From Smithella sp. (lineage in GTDB: Bacteria > Desulfobacterota > Syntrophia > Syntrophales > Smithellaceae): a stretch of 43,746 nucleotides of DNA. The notes under the pieces were generated by a model that did not search any database, had not been told where the DNA came from, and worked only from the letters and a program-made list of their open reading frames with translations. Made by a program: the position numbers and the translations under genes. Shown one piece after another: positions 1 to 8,189 of this stretch (position 1 is its first letter; every line of letters begins with the position of its first letter). Location of the stretch: positions 196,178 to 239,923 of the forward strand of contig JAGPFC010000001.1 of assembly GCA_018056685.1 (NCBI GenBank), given 5' to 3'.

Positions 1-850
1 ATATTGTTTCGCCTATGTATTCCTGGAAAATGGCAATGTGCAAAAAGAAAAGGGCCTGAATGGCTTCGCGGAACGTGCGCGCGCCACGCCGCGGGACATG
101 ACGGCATATGTCTTCAATAGCGAGCAAGTCTGCCCGGCGCGCGGGGTCATTCGCGCTGTCAGCAAGTTTCCGCGCGCAATCTGCATATCGCTCACCGAAA
201 AGGGCAAGGGTCTCGACGCAAATCGTCACAGCCTCGTAAAAGGCTTCTTTTTCAGGATCGGTATTTGCTGACTTGTATTTTTCAATTTCCTTTTTAATCG
301 CGTCTGTCCCAAGAGCGATGAGTTTGGCATGGTCAGGCGCAAGATGTGAAATACCGCTCACCTCGTAAATGTAGTAATCTTTTGCGCGCAGTTGCTCCCA
401 GGAAAATCTTACGCGATCAAATATGTTGGGAAAAGCTTTGGTAACGATAAATCTGTTGAGCCAGAAAGGCAGTATCCGGGCAAGTTTAATTTGGTCTTTT
501 AAGGAGATTCGCAGCGGATTGACCGCTCGCCTCGAATAGGAGAAAATTTCGAGCAAAACCGGAACGCCATGCAGTTCGGGATAAATGATCCCTCCCACCC
601 TGAGAGAAGTATAGTTGCCGACGATCAGCTCGTCGGGATAAATGTTGACGCTTTTGTTTAGAAGAACGTGGCGCAATGCTTCGGCCATTTGTACTATTGT
701 CGGTTTGCGTCGGTTTTTTCTGTTTTTGAAATATTCCGTCCATAAAAGTGCCCGCTCGGTACAGATGCCCCTTGGGTATTCCTGAACCTGAGATTTAAGA
801 CGCATGATCCGGTCATAACCACCGATGGTTTTACCTGCTGACTCCTGCAT
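1..850 (-). CDS. Glycyl radical enzyme (pyruvate formate-lyase family), N-terminal part, runs off the left edge
   Basis: An open frame on the minus strand starts with ATG at 850 and stays open to base 1, so about 283 N-terminal residues of a normally ~800-residue enzyme are present. Seen: a PFL-like N-terminus with the segment GICTERALLWTEYFK (residues ~28-42), then NIYPDELIVGNYTS, LHGVPVLLEIFSYSRRAVNP, and near the edge a segment of the type VPRRGARTFREAIQALFF, typical of the PFL/glycerol-dehydratase/choline-lyase superfamily. The catalytic Cys and the C-terminal glycyl loop lie outside, so the substrate cannot be told. Family knowledge: these oxygen-sensitive cytoplasmic enzymes are activated by a radical-SAM partner, which would be expected further left. 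A weak AAAGGG ribosome site precedes the ATG. It is divergent from a GntR regulator with two palindromic operators in between, so regulation by that protein is likely. Confident of superfamily, not of subfamily. Confidence 0.85.
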   Translation of the reverse strand, partial: MQESAGKTIGGYDRIMRLKSQVQEYPRGICTERALLWTEYFKNRKNRRKPTIVQMAEALRHVLLNKSVNIYPDELIVGNYTSLRVGGIIYPELHGVPVLLEIFSYSRRAVNPLRISLKDQIKLARILPFWLNRFIVTKAFPNIFDRVRFSWEQLRAKDYYIYEVSGISHLAPDHAKLIALGTDAIKKEIEKYKSANTDPEKEAFYEAVTICVETLALFGERYADCARKLADSANDPARRADLLAIEDICRHVPRRGARTFREAIQALFFLHIAIFQEYIGETI

Positions 851-880
851 TAAAGAACCCTTTAAAAAAGATTATCATTT

Positions 881-897
881 AATTGGTAATACCAATT
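881..897. promoter_or_regulatory. Palindromic operator 1, PdhR/FadR-type
   Basis: Perfect 17-base palindrome AATTGGTAATACCAATT (arms AATTGGTA/TACCAATT around one base). It matches the TTGGT-N3-ACCAA form known for FadR-subfamily GntR regulators such as PdhR. It lies 31 bases upstream of the glycyl radical enzyme start, so it probably blocks that promoter. Confidence 0.8.
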
Positions 898-953
898 ATG
901 ATAAAATGAGGCTATATGTCAAGAATTATTTTGAAATTCTATATAAAATGTGA

Positions 954-968
954 TATTGGTAATACCAG
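954..968. promoter_or_regulatory. Palindromic operator 2, PdhR/FadR-type
   Basis: ATTGGTAATACCAGA, core TGGTAATACCA, repeats the core of the box at 881-897 with the same three-base centre. It lies 40 bases upstream of the GntR gene, which suggests autoregulation. The two box centres are 72 bases apart, close to seven helical turns. Confidence 0.75.
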
Positions 969-1008
969 ATTACAGAAAACAAAAATTAAATGATGGAGAT
1001 AATCAGAT

Positions 1009-1722
1009 ATGGATCAGAAACTTTCCAACAAGATAATCCGGGATATCAAGCAGAAAATATTATCGGGTAAACTGCGTACCGGTGACCGCCTGCCCGCAGA
1101 ACGGGAACTGGCTGAACAGTACAAGGTCAGCAGGATAACCATTCGCAACGCCATTTCCAGGCTGGTTTATCTGGGATTTATGCAGACATTGCCGCAAAGC
1201 GGCACGTTCATTACCGATTTTAAAAAAGAGGCATCTCTGGAATTACTCGTGGATATCATTTCCAGTAACGAGGAAGTTGACAAATCCATCCTCATTGAAC
1301 TTCTGGAGCTCAGAAGGGTATTTGAAACCTACTGTGCCGGCCGTGCGGTGATGCGGATGACGGAGGAAGACCGCGCAGCGTTGAAAGACATGATTAACAG
1401 TCTGATCGCGCAAAAGAAGAAACCGGAGCAATTGGCGGACATTGATTATAAAATTCATTCTTTGCTGATGGAACTAGCCGGAAACAACGTGCTTCGCCTC
1501 CTATTCAATTCTTTTAAGCCGGTTTACCAATTTTATCTTAAAACCTTTTATTCTATTCCCCAAAACGTCACAGGAATTATTCCCTATTATGAACGTTTCT
1601 ATAACGCCGCCGAACTGCGAGATGATCGCATTGCAACCTTTGTCATGGGGGAGCTCCTGGATTACGCAGAACAGGCTACGGTCAGGCTGATTGAGAAATT
1701 GCCGTCTATAAAACTGAAATAG
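1009..1722 (+). CDS. GntR-family (FadR subfamily) transcriptional regulator
   Basis: 237 residues. The N-terminus is a winged helix-turn-helix of GntR type: residues ~5-75 contain IIRDIKQKILSGKLRTGDRLPAERELAEQ and the recognition helix VSRITIRNAISRL, followed by the wing with SGTFITDF. The C-terminal ~150 residues are an all-helical FCD-like ligand domain (LLELRRVFETYCAGRAVMRMTEEDRAAL... DIDYKIHSLLMELAGNNVL), with the D..I/H pattern that in this family holds a metal and an organic acid. GGAG at 994-997 precedes the ATG. Divergent from the glycyl radical enzyme, with two copies of a FadR/PdhR-type palindrome between them, so it most likely controls that enzyme and itself. The ligand is unknown, perhaps the substrate or product of the enzyme. 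Confidence 0.9.
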   Translation: MDQKLSNKIIRDIKQKILSGKLRTGDRLPAERELAEQYKVSRITIRNAISRLVYLGFMQTLPQSGTFITDFKKEASLELLVDIISSNEEVDKSILIELLELRRVFETYCAGRAVMRMTEEDRAALKDMINSLIAQKKKPEQLADIDYKIHSLLMELAGNNVLRLLFNSFKPVYQFYLKTFYSIPQNVTGIIPYYERFYNAAELRDDRIATFVMGELLDYAEQATVRLIEKLPSIKLK

Positions 1723-1744
1723 CACAACCCTCTGCGCTTGGTTA

Positions 1745-1996
1745 TCATAGGCGCAGTGACCATGCATCCAGCCCGGACTGATAGCGCAAAAGATAGACCT
1801 TTCCGTCAGCGGCCCTGACCTTGAAATAGTCCATGACAGGACGGCTGCTGTCCAGGCCGCCTTCGTACCAGCGATCGACGATTTCCCGTATTTCCCGCCG
1901 CTCTCCCTGACAAGTAAAAGCAACCGGCCGTTCGTTTGCCTTAAAACCGCTGTAACACTCCACTTGAATTTCTTGATAGTCTCCTTTAGTTAACAT
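1745..1996 (-). CDS. Small conserved protein, DUF6504-like
   Basis: 83 residues. Pattern seen: RPVAFTCQGERREIREIVDRW, then a middle insert, then FKVRAADGKVYLLRYQSGLDAWSLRL. This 'F..G....V..I...W ... F.VR..DG..Y.L......W.L' layout resembles the small DUF6504-type proteins of unknown function. No membrane segment or signal peptide. The gene converges with the GntR regulator (22 bases between their ends) and lies just downstream of the YbaK-type deacylase on the same strand (31 bases), so the two may be cotranscribed. An AAAGGAG inside codons 4-6 could mean that translation starts a little later than the first ATG. Function unknown. Confidence 0.6.
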   Translation of the reverse strand: MLTKGDYQEIQVECYSGFKANERPVAFTCQGERREIREIVDRWYEGGLDSSRPVMDYFKVRAADGKVYLLRYQSGLDAWSLRL

Positions 1997-2027
1997 AGAA
2001 CATTGAACGTAGAACGTTATCTCTTTA

Positions 2028-2486
2028 TCACGTCAGCTTGACCATCTTGGGCTTTACGAGCTTTTCAAAGTCCAGGAAAGACATCTCGACCAGCTCCGAA
2101 TGCGAACAGGCATTGAAAAAGATTTCATCATCATCCCTCAAATGCTCATCCGCGTAGACCTCCATGCCATACAGGTTACCGAAAGGAGGCATGGCGCCGA
2201 GTTCACAATCCGGAAACATATCCTTGAATTGCCCTTCGGTGGCGAGTTCGATCTTTTTTGCGCCGATTGCTTTTCGGAAATGATCGAAGTTGACGGAACG
2301 GTTGGCCGGCAGAACCGCCATGGCCATCTTCCCATCAATGAGAACGATAACGGTTTTTGCCACCTTCCTTCCACTGATGTGCAGAGACTGGGCAATCTCA
2401 TGGGCCGTATAAGCCACTGAATGCGTAAGCTTCACATACTTGACAGCCTGGCTGTCCAGAAACTCTTTTAATTTTCTTGCTGGCAT
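2028..2486 (-). CDS. YbaK/ProX-type aminoacyl-tRNA deacylase domain protein
   Basis: 152 residues, the usual size for a stand-alone YbaK/EbsC domain. Seen: an N-terminal helix with LKEFLDSQAVKYVKLTHSVAYTAHEIAQSLHISG, the lysine-containing strand VAKTVIVLIDGKMAMAVLPANRSV, and the family's glycine loop CELGAMPPFGNLYGMEVYADE. The conserved lysine (GRKVAKTV) corresponds to the catalytically important lysine of the ProXp/YbaK family. Known role of the family: hydrolysis of mischarged aminoacyl-tRNA in trans, although many members are uncharacterised. A strong AAAGGAGG ribosome site lies 8 bases before the ATG. Monocistronic or coupled to the small gene downstream. Confidence 0.85.
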   Translation of the reverse strand: MPARKLKEFLDSQAVKYVKLTHSVAYTAHEIAQSLHISGRKVAKTVIVLIDGKMAMAVLPANRSVNFDHFRKAIGAKKIELATEGQFKDMFPDCELGAMPPFGNLYGMEVYADEHLRDDDEIFFNACSHSELVEMSFLDFEKLVKPKMVKLT

Positions 2487-2672
2487 AAGCGACCTCCTTT
2501 AAATTTATTGACGGGGTTAAACGTTTCCGAAAGGTAACCATTCAAGGGAGCAGGATCACATTTTTTCAACAGGAGGGAGAATAAACAACATCTGTCTGGA
2601 ACTTTTTGTTAATAATACCACTTTCGGAGGATTGATACAAAAGGGAATTTTTTTCTCCTCTTCACCGTCAAT

Positions 2673-3839
2673 TCAGTCCAGCACCGTCAGATCCAACGGC
2701 GTTTTGCAGAGCATTTCTCCGCCGTTCTTTGTCACCAGAACCGGACATTCCAGCCTCATGCCGCAGACGCCGGGCACGGTCATGGCGAGGAATGCCACTT
2801 CGACAACGTTTTCCTCAAGAACGACATCGCGGAATTCATCATTGTTGACGATAGCCGGATACCATTCATGGCCGAACACGCCCAGTCCGTGACCGAAAGA
2901 AGGAATCGTGTACTGAGCGTAACCGAGTTCAGTAAGTTTATCCATAACCGCCTTGCAGACATCACCCACCTTGTTCCCCGCCTTGAAATTACGAACAATC
3001 GTTTCCGCCGTTGCCAGATAGGCGTCTGCCAGTTTTTGCTGTTCGGGGGACGGCTTGCCGATAATGAAATTATGGGCCAGATCCGAGGGATATAACTGAT
3101 AAAGCGGGTGCAGATCCACGATGAGATTTTCTCCGCTCTGCAATATTTTTTGCGTGGGCTGAGTCGTACCGTTCATGGCATACGTCGCCCTGTATCCGGA
3201 GGCGACTTCCGACGATCCGGTAACTGCCCAGTGATATTCACTGCCGAGACGGCGCAGTTCCATTTCACCGATGCCGGCTATTTGAGCCTCCGTCATGCCG
3301 ATGTCCAGCGAAGCCTTCACGCAATCCATGGCGGCGTCTGCTATGGCGGCGGTCTGACGCAGCAGCTTGATTTCGCCCGGCTCCTTGATGTAGCAGGCCC
3401 GGTCCACGATGTTGATCGCATTGACAAAGGCTGCCTGCGGCAGCGCATTTTTCAGCAATTCGTATTCCGTGGCAAACAGATATCCCGTATTCCCGCGGGG
3501 AGAATGGCCCAGCTCCACGCCGATTCTTCCCTTTTCCGCGCCATGCTGTTTGATGGAGTGGATGATAAGATCCATCAGATCCATGCCCGGCAGTGGAGCG
3601 TACGGTGAAATGTTGCTAAGCCAGGACTCATTTTTCAATCGTTCACAATCGAGCAGCATGGAAATCAAACCGGCATCTCCGTCTTTCGATACAATAACCG
3701 CGCTTCTCCAGGGGATGAAAGCGCCGGCCACGTAACTCAGACTGACCGTTCGCGTGCCCACGAAAAGATCGAGATTGGATTTCTTCATTTCTGCCTGTAT
3801 TTTTTTTATGCGCCCGGCATAATCGATATATGCATTCAT
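2673..3839 (-). CDS. M24-family aminopeptidase-like protein (Xaa-Pro peptidase/creatinase fold)
   Basis: 388 residues, typical two-domain layout: creatinase N-terminal domain (1-~145) and pita-bread domain (~150-388). Of the five metal ligands of active M24 peptidases, Asp242 and Asp253 (VDLHPLYQLYPSD), His317 (FGHGLG) and Glu364 (MRLE) can be placed, but the Glu of the usual EPG motif falls on Phe350 (ENVVEVAFLAMTVPG). The protein may therefore bind metal differently or be a metal-free creatinase-like hydrolase. GGAGG lies 7 bases before the ATG. No signal peptide, so cytoplasmic. It stands alone between the deacylase and a repeat-filled gap in front of a secernin-type hydrolase; all are on the minus strand. 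Calling it prolidase would be too specific. Confidence 0.8.
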   Translation of the reverse strand: MNAYIDYAGRIKKIQAEMKKSNLDLFVGTRTVSLSYVAGAFIPWRSAVIVSKDGDAGLISMLLDCERLKNESWLSNISPYAPLPGMDLMDLIIHSIKQHGAEKGRIGVELGHSPRGNTGYLFATEYELLKNALPQAAFVNAINIVDRACYIKEPGEIKLLRQTAAIADAAMDCVKASLDIGMTEAQIAGIGEMELRRLGSEYHWAVTGSSEVASGYRATYAMNGTTQPTQKILQSGENLIVDLHPLYQLYPSDLAHNFIIGKPSPEQQKLADAYLATAETIVRNFKAGNKVGDVCKAVMDKLTELGYAQYTIPSFGHGLGVFGHEWYPAIVNNDEFRDVVLEENVVEVAFLAMTVPGVCGMRLECPVLVTKNGGEMLCKTPLDLTVLD

Positions 3840-3911
3840 AATGACCTCCGCTTCTTTAATATTTGATCACGGGTATGAACCCCAGGTCAAGTCCTGGACC
3901 CTAATTCCGCA

Positions 3912-4360
3912 GCAAGCCGTGGGGTATCATACCCTCCGCGTTGCGGGATTGTTCGACTTACAAATTTCAATTCACTTCGTTTTTGAAATTTGAGTCTCAC
4001 AATGAAAATTATTTTCGTCGGTAATCAGTATAGGCCTGTTATCAGAGTTAGTCAAGACGACCCGGATGAACATTGTGTGACAATGAAGCCGGCAATATCA
4101 GCCGACGTGACACTCTTTAAGCGCGAGAAGAACGAAGCGCGAAACGCCAATCATAGTGAGCCCCGCTGAGAACGAGTACAACGAAATAATGAAACCCAAG
4201 TTTCAGAAGTGAAGCGCACTGCAACTTGCAGGTTGAATTATCACCTATGGTGATTCGAAGCGTTGGACGAACTATCCAAGAGCCGTAGGCTATTGGAAAC
4301 CATCCAAGAACTTTGCTAATAAAAATTATCCCAGGCACGCAGTGCCAGGGGGCACCATTC
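3912..4360. repeat. Mosaic hairpin repeat cluster 1 (522-base gene-free gap 3840-4361)
   Basis: The gap holds two blocks of a modular repeat also found in seven other gaps. Block 3912-4000 is in minus orientation: GTTCGACTTACAAATTTCA, a spacer, TGAAATTTGAGTCTCA, which forms a hairpin of arms CAAATTTCA/TGAAATTTG. Block 4107-4360 is in plus orientation: GTGACACTC.., CGCTGAGAACGAGTACAAC, a CAAGTTTCAG..CTGCAACTTG hairpin, GAAGCGTTGGACGAACTATCC, and a tail CACCATTCACTATT. No credible ORF. Confidence 0.75.
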
Positions 4361-4361
4361 A

Positions 4362-5636
4362 CTATTTGATAAGCGGCACGCCCGATTGGCGGACCATCCT
4401 CTTCCAAAACATGGAGGTCATGACAGACGCAGTCTTCGTGATTTTCTTCATTTGTTCCATCATGGCTTTTTCATGGGCTGCCGAGTCCCGGAATGCCGCA
4501 AGAGAAATTTCAGACAATAAAGGATTTGTGCTGTCCCATGTATGCGCGGGCAGTTCGGCTGTCCATCGGGCTTCCGACTCCGGAATGTATTTCTGCACGA
4601 GGGGCAAAACGTCTGTATAGCGCAACATCGCGTTGACATGAAAGGCCTCGTGCCTCCACCAGAAAGATTGATCGGAATAACAGCCCTCCCCATGACCCAG
4701 ATCCGCAAAAGGCGCGGCAGGAATAAACGGTTTGAATGCCGTCAGACACGGGGCAGACCCTCCGGTGACAAATATCCTGAATTTGTCGTCCGGATGCAAT
4801 TCAACAACCAGCGAACCCGTCGTCTGGGATTTTCTGATCAGCGGATCGGAGGCATGCATACACACATCGCGGTTGAAACCTTTCGCCGGCATTTCAGCAT
4901 TGTGATTTCTCAGCATGGCAAAAACATCGGTCACGCCGAGCTTACCCTTGGCGTTGAGGATGGAAGACCGGTTGCGTTCCCTGCGAAAAGCGCTTCCCGC
5001 GAAATACGTGATCAACGGATCGCTGAATTTGCTGAAATCCGTGCCTGCCTTCAATGACGACGCGTGCCAGTCGTTGGCAATGGTAATCCCATTGGAAATT
5101 TCGGCGTGATCGCTCAGACGCATAAGCGCGTATTCCCGTCCTGCCGTTTCCAGCTTGATGATGCCCTGCCTGTCCATGATGATAAAGGAGTTCATATAGG
5201 TGAAGCCCTTGTCGCGGTATCCGCACGCGCCCGCCTGCCCGTACTGCTTCAAAAGCCCGATAATCGTCTGCGCCGCTTCTTCCGCATTCGCGCTCCTTTC
5301 CAGAGCCAGACGCAAAAGATCCATGCCGATGAGCCCGGGAGTTTTCTCCGGTTTAATTTTGGTAAACAGGGCCTCATTTCCAATCGCCACACCTTTTTCG
5401 TTTACGCCCATCTCCGCGCCCCACATCCAGAAAGGCTTGGAAAGAACCGTGGCAAAGGTTTTACCGGCCTGAGGAATGGCAATGTAGGTGCATTGCAGTG
5501 TTTCGCTTGCAGAATACGTTTTTGACGGCACGGACACAACAAGCTGTGTTTCGTCGGCTTCGCGGTCCGAGTTCTTGCCGAAGATGCTGATGCCGGAGCC
5601 GGTGAGTTCCGGACCGATTCCACACGTATCGCACAT
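4362..5636 (-). CDS. C69/secernin-family N-terminal-nucleophile hydrolase
   Basis: 424 residues. The start MCDTCGIGPELTGSG followed by ISIFGKNSDREADETQ is the hallmark of the secernin/dipeptidase C69 group: Cys2 becomes the N-terminal nucleophile after removal of Met, and FGKNSDR is the conserved strand-turn. Further motifs: GVNEKGVAIGNEAL, GMDLLRLALERSANAEEAAQTI, and a mid-protein ISNGITIANDW. Known activities of the family are dipeptide or amide hydrolysis and acyl transfer; the substrate here cannot be predicted. No signal peptide, so cytoplasmic. GGAGG lies 7 bases before the ATG. The 3' end abuts the mosaic repeat at 3912-4360. Confidence 0.88.
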   Translation of the reverse strand: MCDTCGIGPELTGSGISIFGKNSDREADETQLVVSVPSKTYSASETLQCTYIAIPQAGKTFATVLSKPFWMWGAEMGVNEKGVAIGNEALFTKIKPEKTPGLIGMDLLRLALERSANAEEAAQTIIGLLKQYGQAGACGYRDKGFTYMNSFIIMDRQGIIKLETAGREYALMRLSDHAEISNGITIANDWHASSLKAGTDFSKFSDPLITYFAGSAFRRERNRSSILNAKGKLGVTDVFAMLRNHNAEMPAKGFNRDVCMHASDPLIRKSQTTGSLVVELHPDDKFRIFVTGGSAPCLTAFKPFIPAAPFADLGHGEGCYSDQSFWWRHEAFHVNAMLRYTDVLPLVQKYIPESEARWTAELPAHTWDSTNPLLSEISLAAFRDSAAHEKAMMEQMKKITKTASVMTSMFWKRMVRQSGVPLIK

Positions 5637-5676
5637 AAACCCCTCCTACTAGTAAGTTAATGTACCGTTTCAATTT

Positions 5677-5750
5677 CATTTCGACCGCAGGGAGAAATCT
5701 ATTTAATGATGTTAAAGATTTCTCAGCCACTCCGCTCCTTCGAAATGACA
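5677..5750. repeat. Inverted repeat, CATTTCGA family, copy 1
   Basis: Imperfect long inverted repeat: CATTTCGACC..GGGAGAAATCT on the left and AGATTTCTC..CCTTCGAAATGACA on the right. A second copy lies at 26006-26081. Sequences like this occur as intergenic palindromes in many anaerobe genomes. It fills most of the gap between the C69 hydrolase and the glycerate kinase and could act as a transcript end. Confidence 0.7.
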
Positions 5751-5772
5751 TCATTATTTATGAAGGCAGAAA

Positions 5773-7116
5773 TTATACAACCACCAGTATCTGTATATCA
5801 CACACATTCGTATACGTTGGTCCCGTCTTATAAAGATCCCCCGTGTTACTGAAAAAATGATACGCGTCGTTTTCCGCAAGCGAAGCCGAAGCCTGTGCCG
5901 ATATCGCCTTCATTTTCTCCATGAGTGCAGGCGTCACAAAAGCGCCTGCCGCATCCGTGGGCCCGTCACTGCCATCGGTGCCGGCGGATAAAAAGAAGAT
6001 GTTGGAAGCATTCGGTTTTATCCGGTGAAGTTCAACGGCGAACGCCAGCGACAGCTCCTGATTTCTGCCGCCCTTCCCTTTGCCCTTGATCGTTACCGTT
6101 GTTTCCCCCCCGGCGATAAGCGCGGCCGGTTTGGCCATAACGGATTTGTCCGAAGCCATATCTTCGGCAAGTCGTGCGAAACATGCCCCGGCCTCCGCTG
6201 CCTCTCCGGCCAGCGTCGTGCTGATGATGCGCGCATGATATCCCAGCCGTTCTGCTGTTTTCCGCGCCGCGCGGCAGGCCAGCGTGTTGTTTCCCAGAAT
6301 GATATTATCGGTACGGCGAAAAACGGGATCGCCCGGTTTCGGTGTCTCCGGAACCTTCCCCTGTGCTCCCCTGTCAAGATGATCCCTGACAGCCCGCGGT
6401 AATTTATCTTCCAGATTGTATTTCCGGACGATCGAGAGCGCATCCTGAAAGGTGGTGAAATCGGGCGCCGTAATGCCGGAAGCGATGGTGTCAATTCTGT
6501 CGCCCGTCACATCCGATAAAATCAGGTTGATCAGTCTGGCGGGACTGGCAATCTTGGCCAGGCCTCCGCCTTTTACTCGGGAAAGATGCTTCCGGATGCA
6601 GTTCATCTCCTCAATGTTCGCGCCGGAAGCCAGCAGGGCAGTGGTTGTCTGCCGCTTATCTTCCAGACTGATGCCGTCCGCCGGCAGACAGAACAATGAT
6701 GATCCGCCGCCGGAAATGAGGTTGATAATAAGTGTGTTTTCGTCAGCCGCCTCCGCCATCTGCGCGAGGATGCGCGCCCCTTCCAGACTGTTCTCATCGG
6801 GTACAGGATGGCCCGCTTCCCTGACCTGAATTTTTTTAAGCTTGAGTTCGTGGCCGTATTTTGTGATGACGAATCCTGCGGAGAGTTCATCTTCCAGAAT
6901 GTCCTCCATGGCGGATGCCATGCGGGCCGATGCCTTGCCGATGCCCAAGACGATCACCTGTCGATAGCGGAAAAGATTTTCTGAAATCTTTTGGTTAAGG
7001 CTCTGGATCGTCAGTTGCTTACCGTCCATCTTCACGCAAGACCGGATGAGGCCTGCCGGATCAACTTCCCGAACGGCTTCCCGGTAAATATTTTCCAAAT
7101 CTTCAACAGGATTCAC
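5773..7116 (-). CDS. Glycerate 2-kinase (GckA/TtuD, MOFRL family)
   Basis: Phosphorylates D-glycerate with ATP, giving 2-phosphoglycerate, in the cytoplasm. Seen: the glycerate-kinase N-domain with VIVLGIGKASARMASAMED, YGHELKLKKIQVREAGHPVPDENSLEGA, LISGGGSSLFCLP, and CIRKHLSRVKGGGLA; the C-terminal MOFRL domain with ALIAGGETTVTIKGKGKGGRNQE and FLSAGTDGSDGPTDAAGAFV. About 447 residues, normal for the family. Start choice: GTG at 7116 is preceded by GGAGAAGGA at 7 bases; an ATG further upstream (7173) would add 19 residues without a ribosome site. Minus strand, followed by an inverted repeat and the C69 hydrolase. Could serve serine, glyoxylate or glycerate metabolism. Confidence 0.93.
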   Translation of the reverse strand: MNPVEDLENIYREAVREVDPAGLIRSCVKMDGKQLTIQSLNQKISENLFRYRQVIVLGIGKASARMASAMEDILEDELSAGFVITKYGHELKLKKIQVREAGHPVPDENSLEGARILAQMAEAADENTLIINLISGGGSSLFCLPADGISLEDKRQTTTALLASGANIEEMNCIRKHLSRVKGGGLAKIASPARLINLILSDVTGDRIDTIASGITAPDFTTFQDALSIVRKYNLEDKLPRAVRDHLDRGAQGKVPETPKPGDPVFRRTDNIILGNNTLACRAARKTAERLGYHARIISTTLAGEAAEAGACFARLAEDMASDKSVMAKPAALIAGGETTVTIKGKGKGGRNQELSLAFAVELHRIKPNASNIFFLSAGTDGSDGPTDAAGAFVTPALMEKMKAISAQASASLAENDAYHFFSNTGDLYKTGPTYTNVCDIQILVVV

Positions 7117-7218
7117 GGCATTCCTTCTCCGTGCAAAGCCTTCCGATAACTGACATCCATTTGTCACAACCACCCTGTGCCGTCATGATTGAAACACGGA
7201 ACATTGAACTTCAAACAT

Positions 7219-7473
7219 TTATTTTTCATTCCTTGTATCAAGCTTTTTCAGAATCGGGTCGTCATGCCGGAATATGTTGGTGGTTTCCGTCTCGTCATCA
7301 TAAATCAAAACGGCCAATCCCTTCTCCAGCCTTTGTTTTACCTGCCTGAATTTTGTTTCCTCGGAAGCTTCGACTGCGCCATAATCAGTCCCGTTTCTGG
7401 AAATGAATTCTTCAGTACCTCCTTTTAAGGCTTCAGCTCTGAGTTTTTCGACTGGAATCACGCGGATCGGCAT
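7219..7473 (-). CDS. YheU/UPF0270 family protein
   Basis: 84 residues. Pattern IPVEKLRAEAL...EEFISRNGTDYGAVEAS, K..QVKQRLEKGLAVLIYDDETETTNI is the signature layout of the YheU (UPF0270) family: IP..L..E.L, the R.GTDYG motif, and the ..AV...D...ET.NI end. The extra ~12 residues at the C-terminus are charged. Function unknown. AGAGAAGA lies 7 bases before the ATG. It is on the same strand as the glycerate kinase, 102 bases upstream of it, and may share its transcript. Confidence 0.75.
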   Translation of the reverse strand: MPIRVIPVEKLRAEALKGGTEEFISRNGTDYGAVEASEETKFRQVKQRLEKGLAVLIYDDETETTNIFRHDDPILKKLDTRNEK

Positions 7474-7540
7474 TTTAATCTTCTCTTACGACAATGTGGG
7501 ATTTGTACAATAGTTCGCTGCAATTGCCAAGCAGGTTTTA

Positions 7541-7590
7541 GTGACACTCGTTGATGAAAATGCTCGAAGCGTAAGTCGTAGCGACACTCG
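7541..7590 (+). repeat. Mosaic hairpin repeat, short piece
   Basis: GTGACACTCGTTGATGAAAA followed by TGCTCGAAGCGTAAGTCGTA and GCGACACTCGC. It carries the head (GTGACACTCG) and the GCTCGAAGCGT core of the longer copies but lacks the ACTATCC part. It lies in the 257-base gap upstream of the STAS-like gene. Confidence 0.55.
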
Positions 7591-7730
7591 CAAAATTCGC
7601 CGATTTACCTTCCTGAAACTCCCATTTCCGTGATTTACATTTTTATGATATGTTCTCTTACAAAGATTCAAATTCCTTATTAGTCATACCAATACAATTC
7701 AAGCTTTACTGAGAAATCAGGGGGGGTATC

Positions 7731-8096
7731 ATGGAGTGGAATATTGTGGTGAATGAGGAACATCAATGCGCTGAGGTTACTACAAGAGGCATTGCTGATA
7801 AAGATCGCTCATTAAATATGGCTAAATCTATCATAAATGAAGTAAAAACCCGCCAGATCAGAAAAATCTTAATTGATCATCGTAATTTAGAGGACGTGAT
7901 CGCGAGCACGCTGGAAATCTATGATCGGGCTCTATTATTAAAAGACAGCGGGGCGGCAACAGCTGTTAAGATAGCGCTAATCGTTAAACCGGAACATTTT
8001 GAACAATTTAAATTCTTTGAAACCGTATGCGTCAATCGGGGTTTTTTAATATCGATATTTCAGGATAAAGAAAAAGCAATGACCTGGCTGAAATGA
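7731..8096 (+). CDS. SpoIIAA/STAS-like small protein
   Basis: 121 residues. The alternating strand/helix pattern (MEWNIVVNEEHQCAEVTTRG, then a helix, then RKILIDHRNLED, a helix, AVKIALIV, a helix, and the ending FQDKEKAMTWLK) is that of the SpoIIAA-like/STAS-SEC14 group, whose members end with an A..WL helix. These proteins often act as small cytoplasmic partners, but no specific role can be given. A run of G (GGGGGGG) lies 4-10 bases before the ATG. Followed by an unknown protein 93 bases downstream on the same strand. Confidence 0.6.
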   Translation: MEWNIVVNEEHQCAEVTTRGIADKDRSLNMAKSIINEVKTRQIRKILIDHRNLEDVIASTLEIYDRALLLKDSGAATAVKIALIVKPEHFEQFKFFETVCVNRGFLISIFQDKEKAMTWLK

Positions 8097-8189
8097 CTTT
8101 CTTTTTTTAGTCTTTAGTCTTCAGCCTAATCCCCTTGCCATACATAATAAAATATTTAACCCACATATTCATTTGCAGGAGATTTTAAT

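Noticed and set aside
486..743. 85-codon minus-strand ORF
   Set aside because: It is in another frame of the glycyl radical enzyme, whose own frame shows clear family motifs.
4117..4407. 96-codon minus-strand ORF in the repeat-filled gap
   Set aside because: It is read through mosaic repeats and overlaps the end of the C69 hydrolase; no ribosome site.
7486..7671. 61-codon minus-strand ORF
   Set aside because: It crosses a repeat fragment and shows no family pattern or ribosome site.
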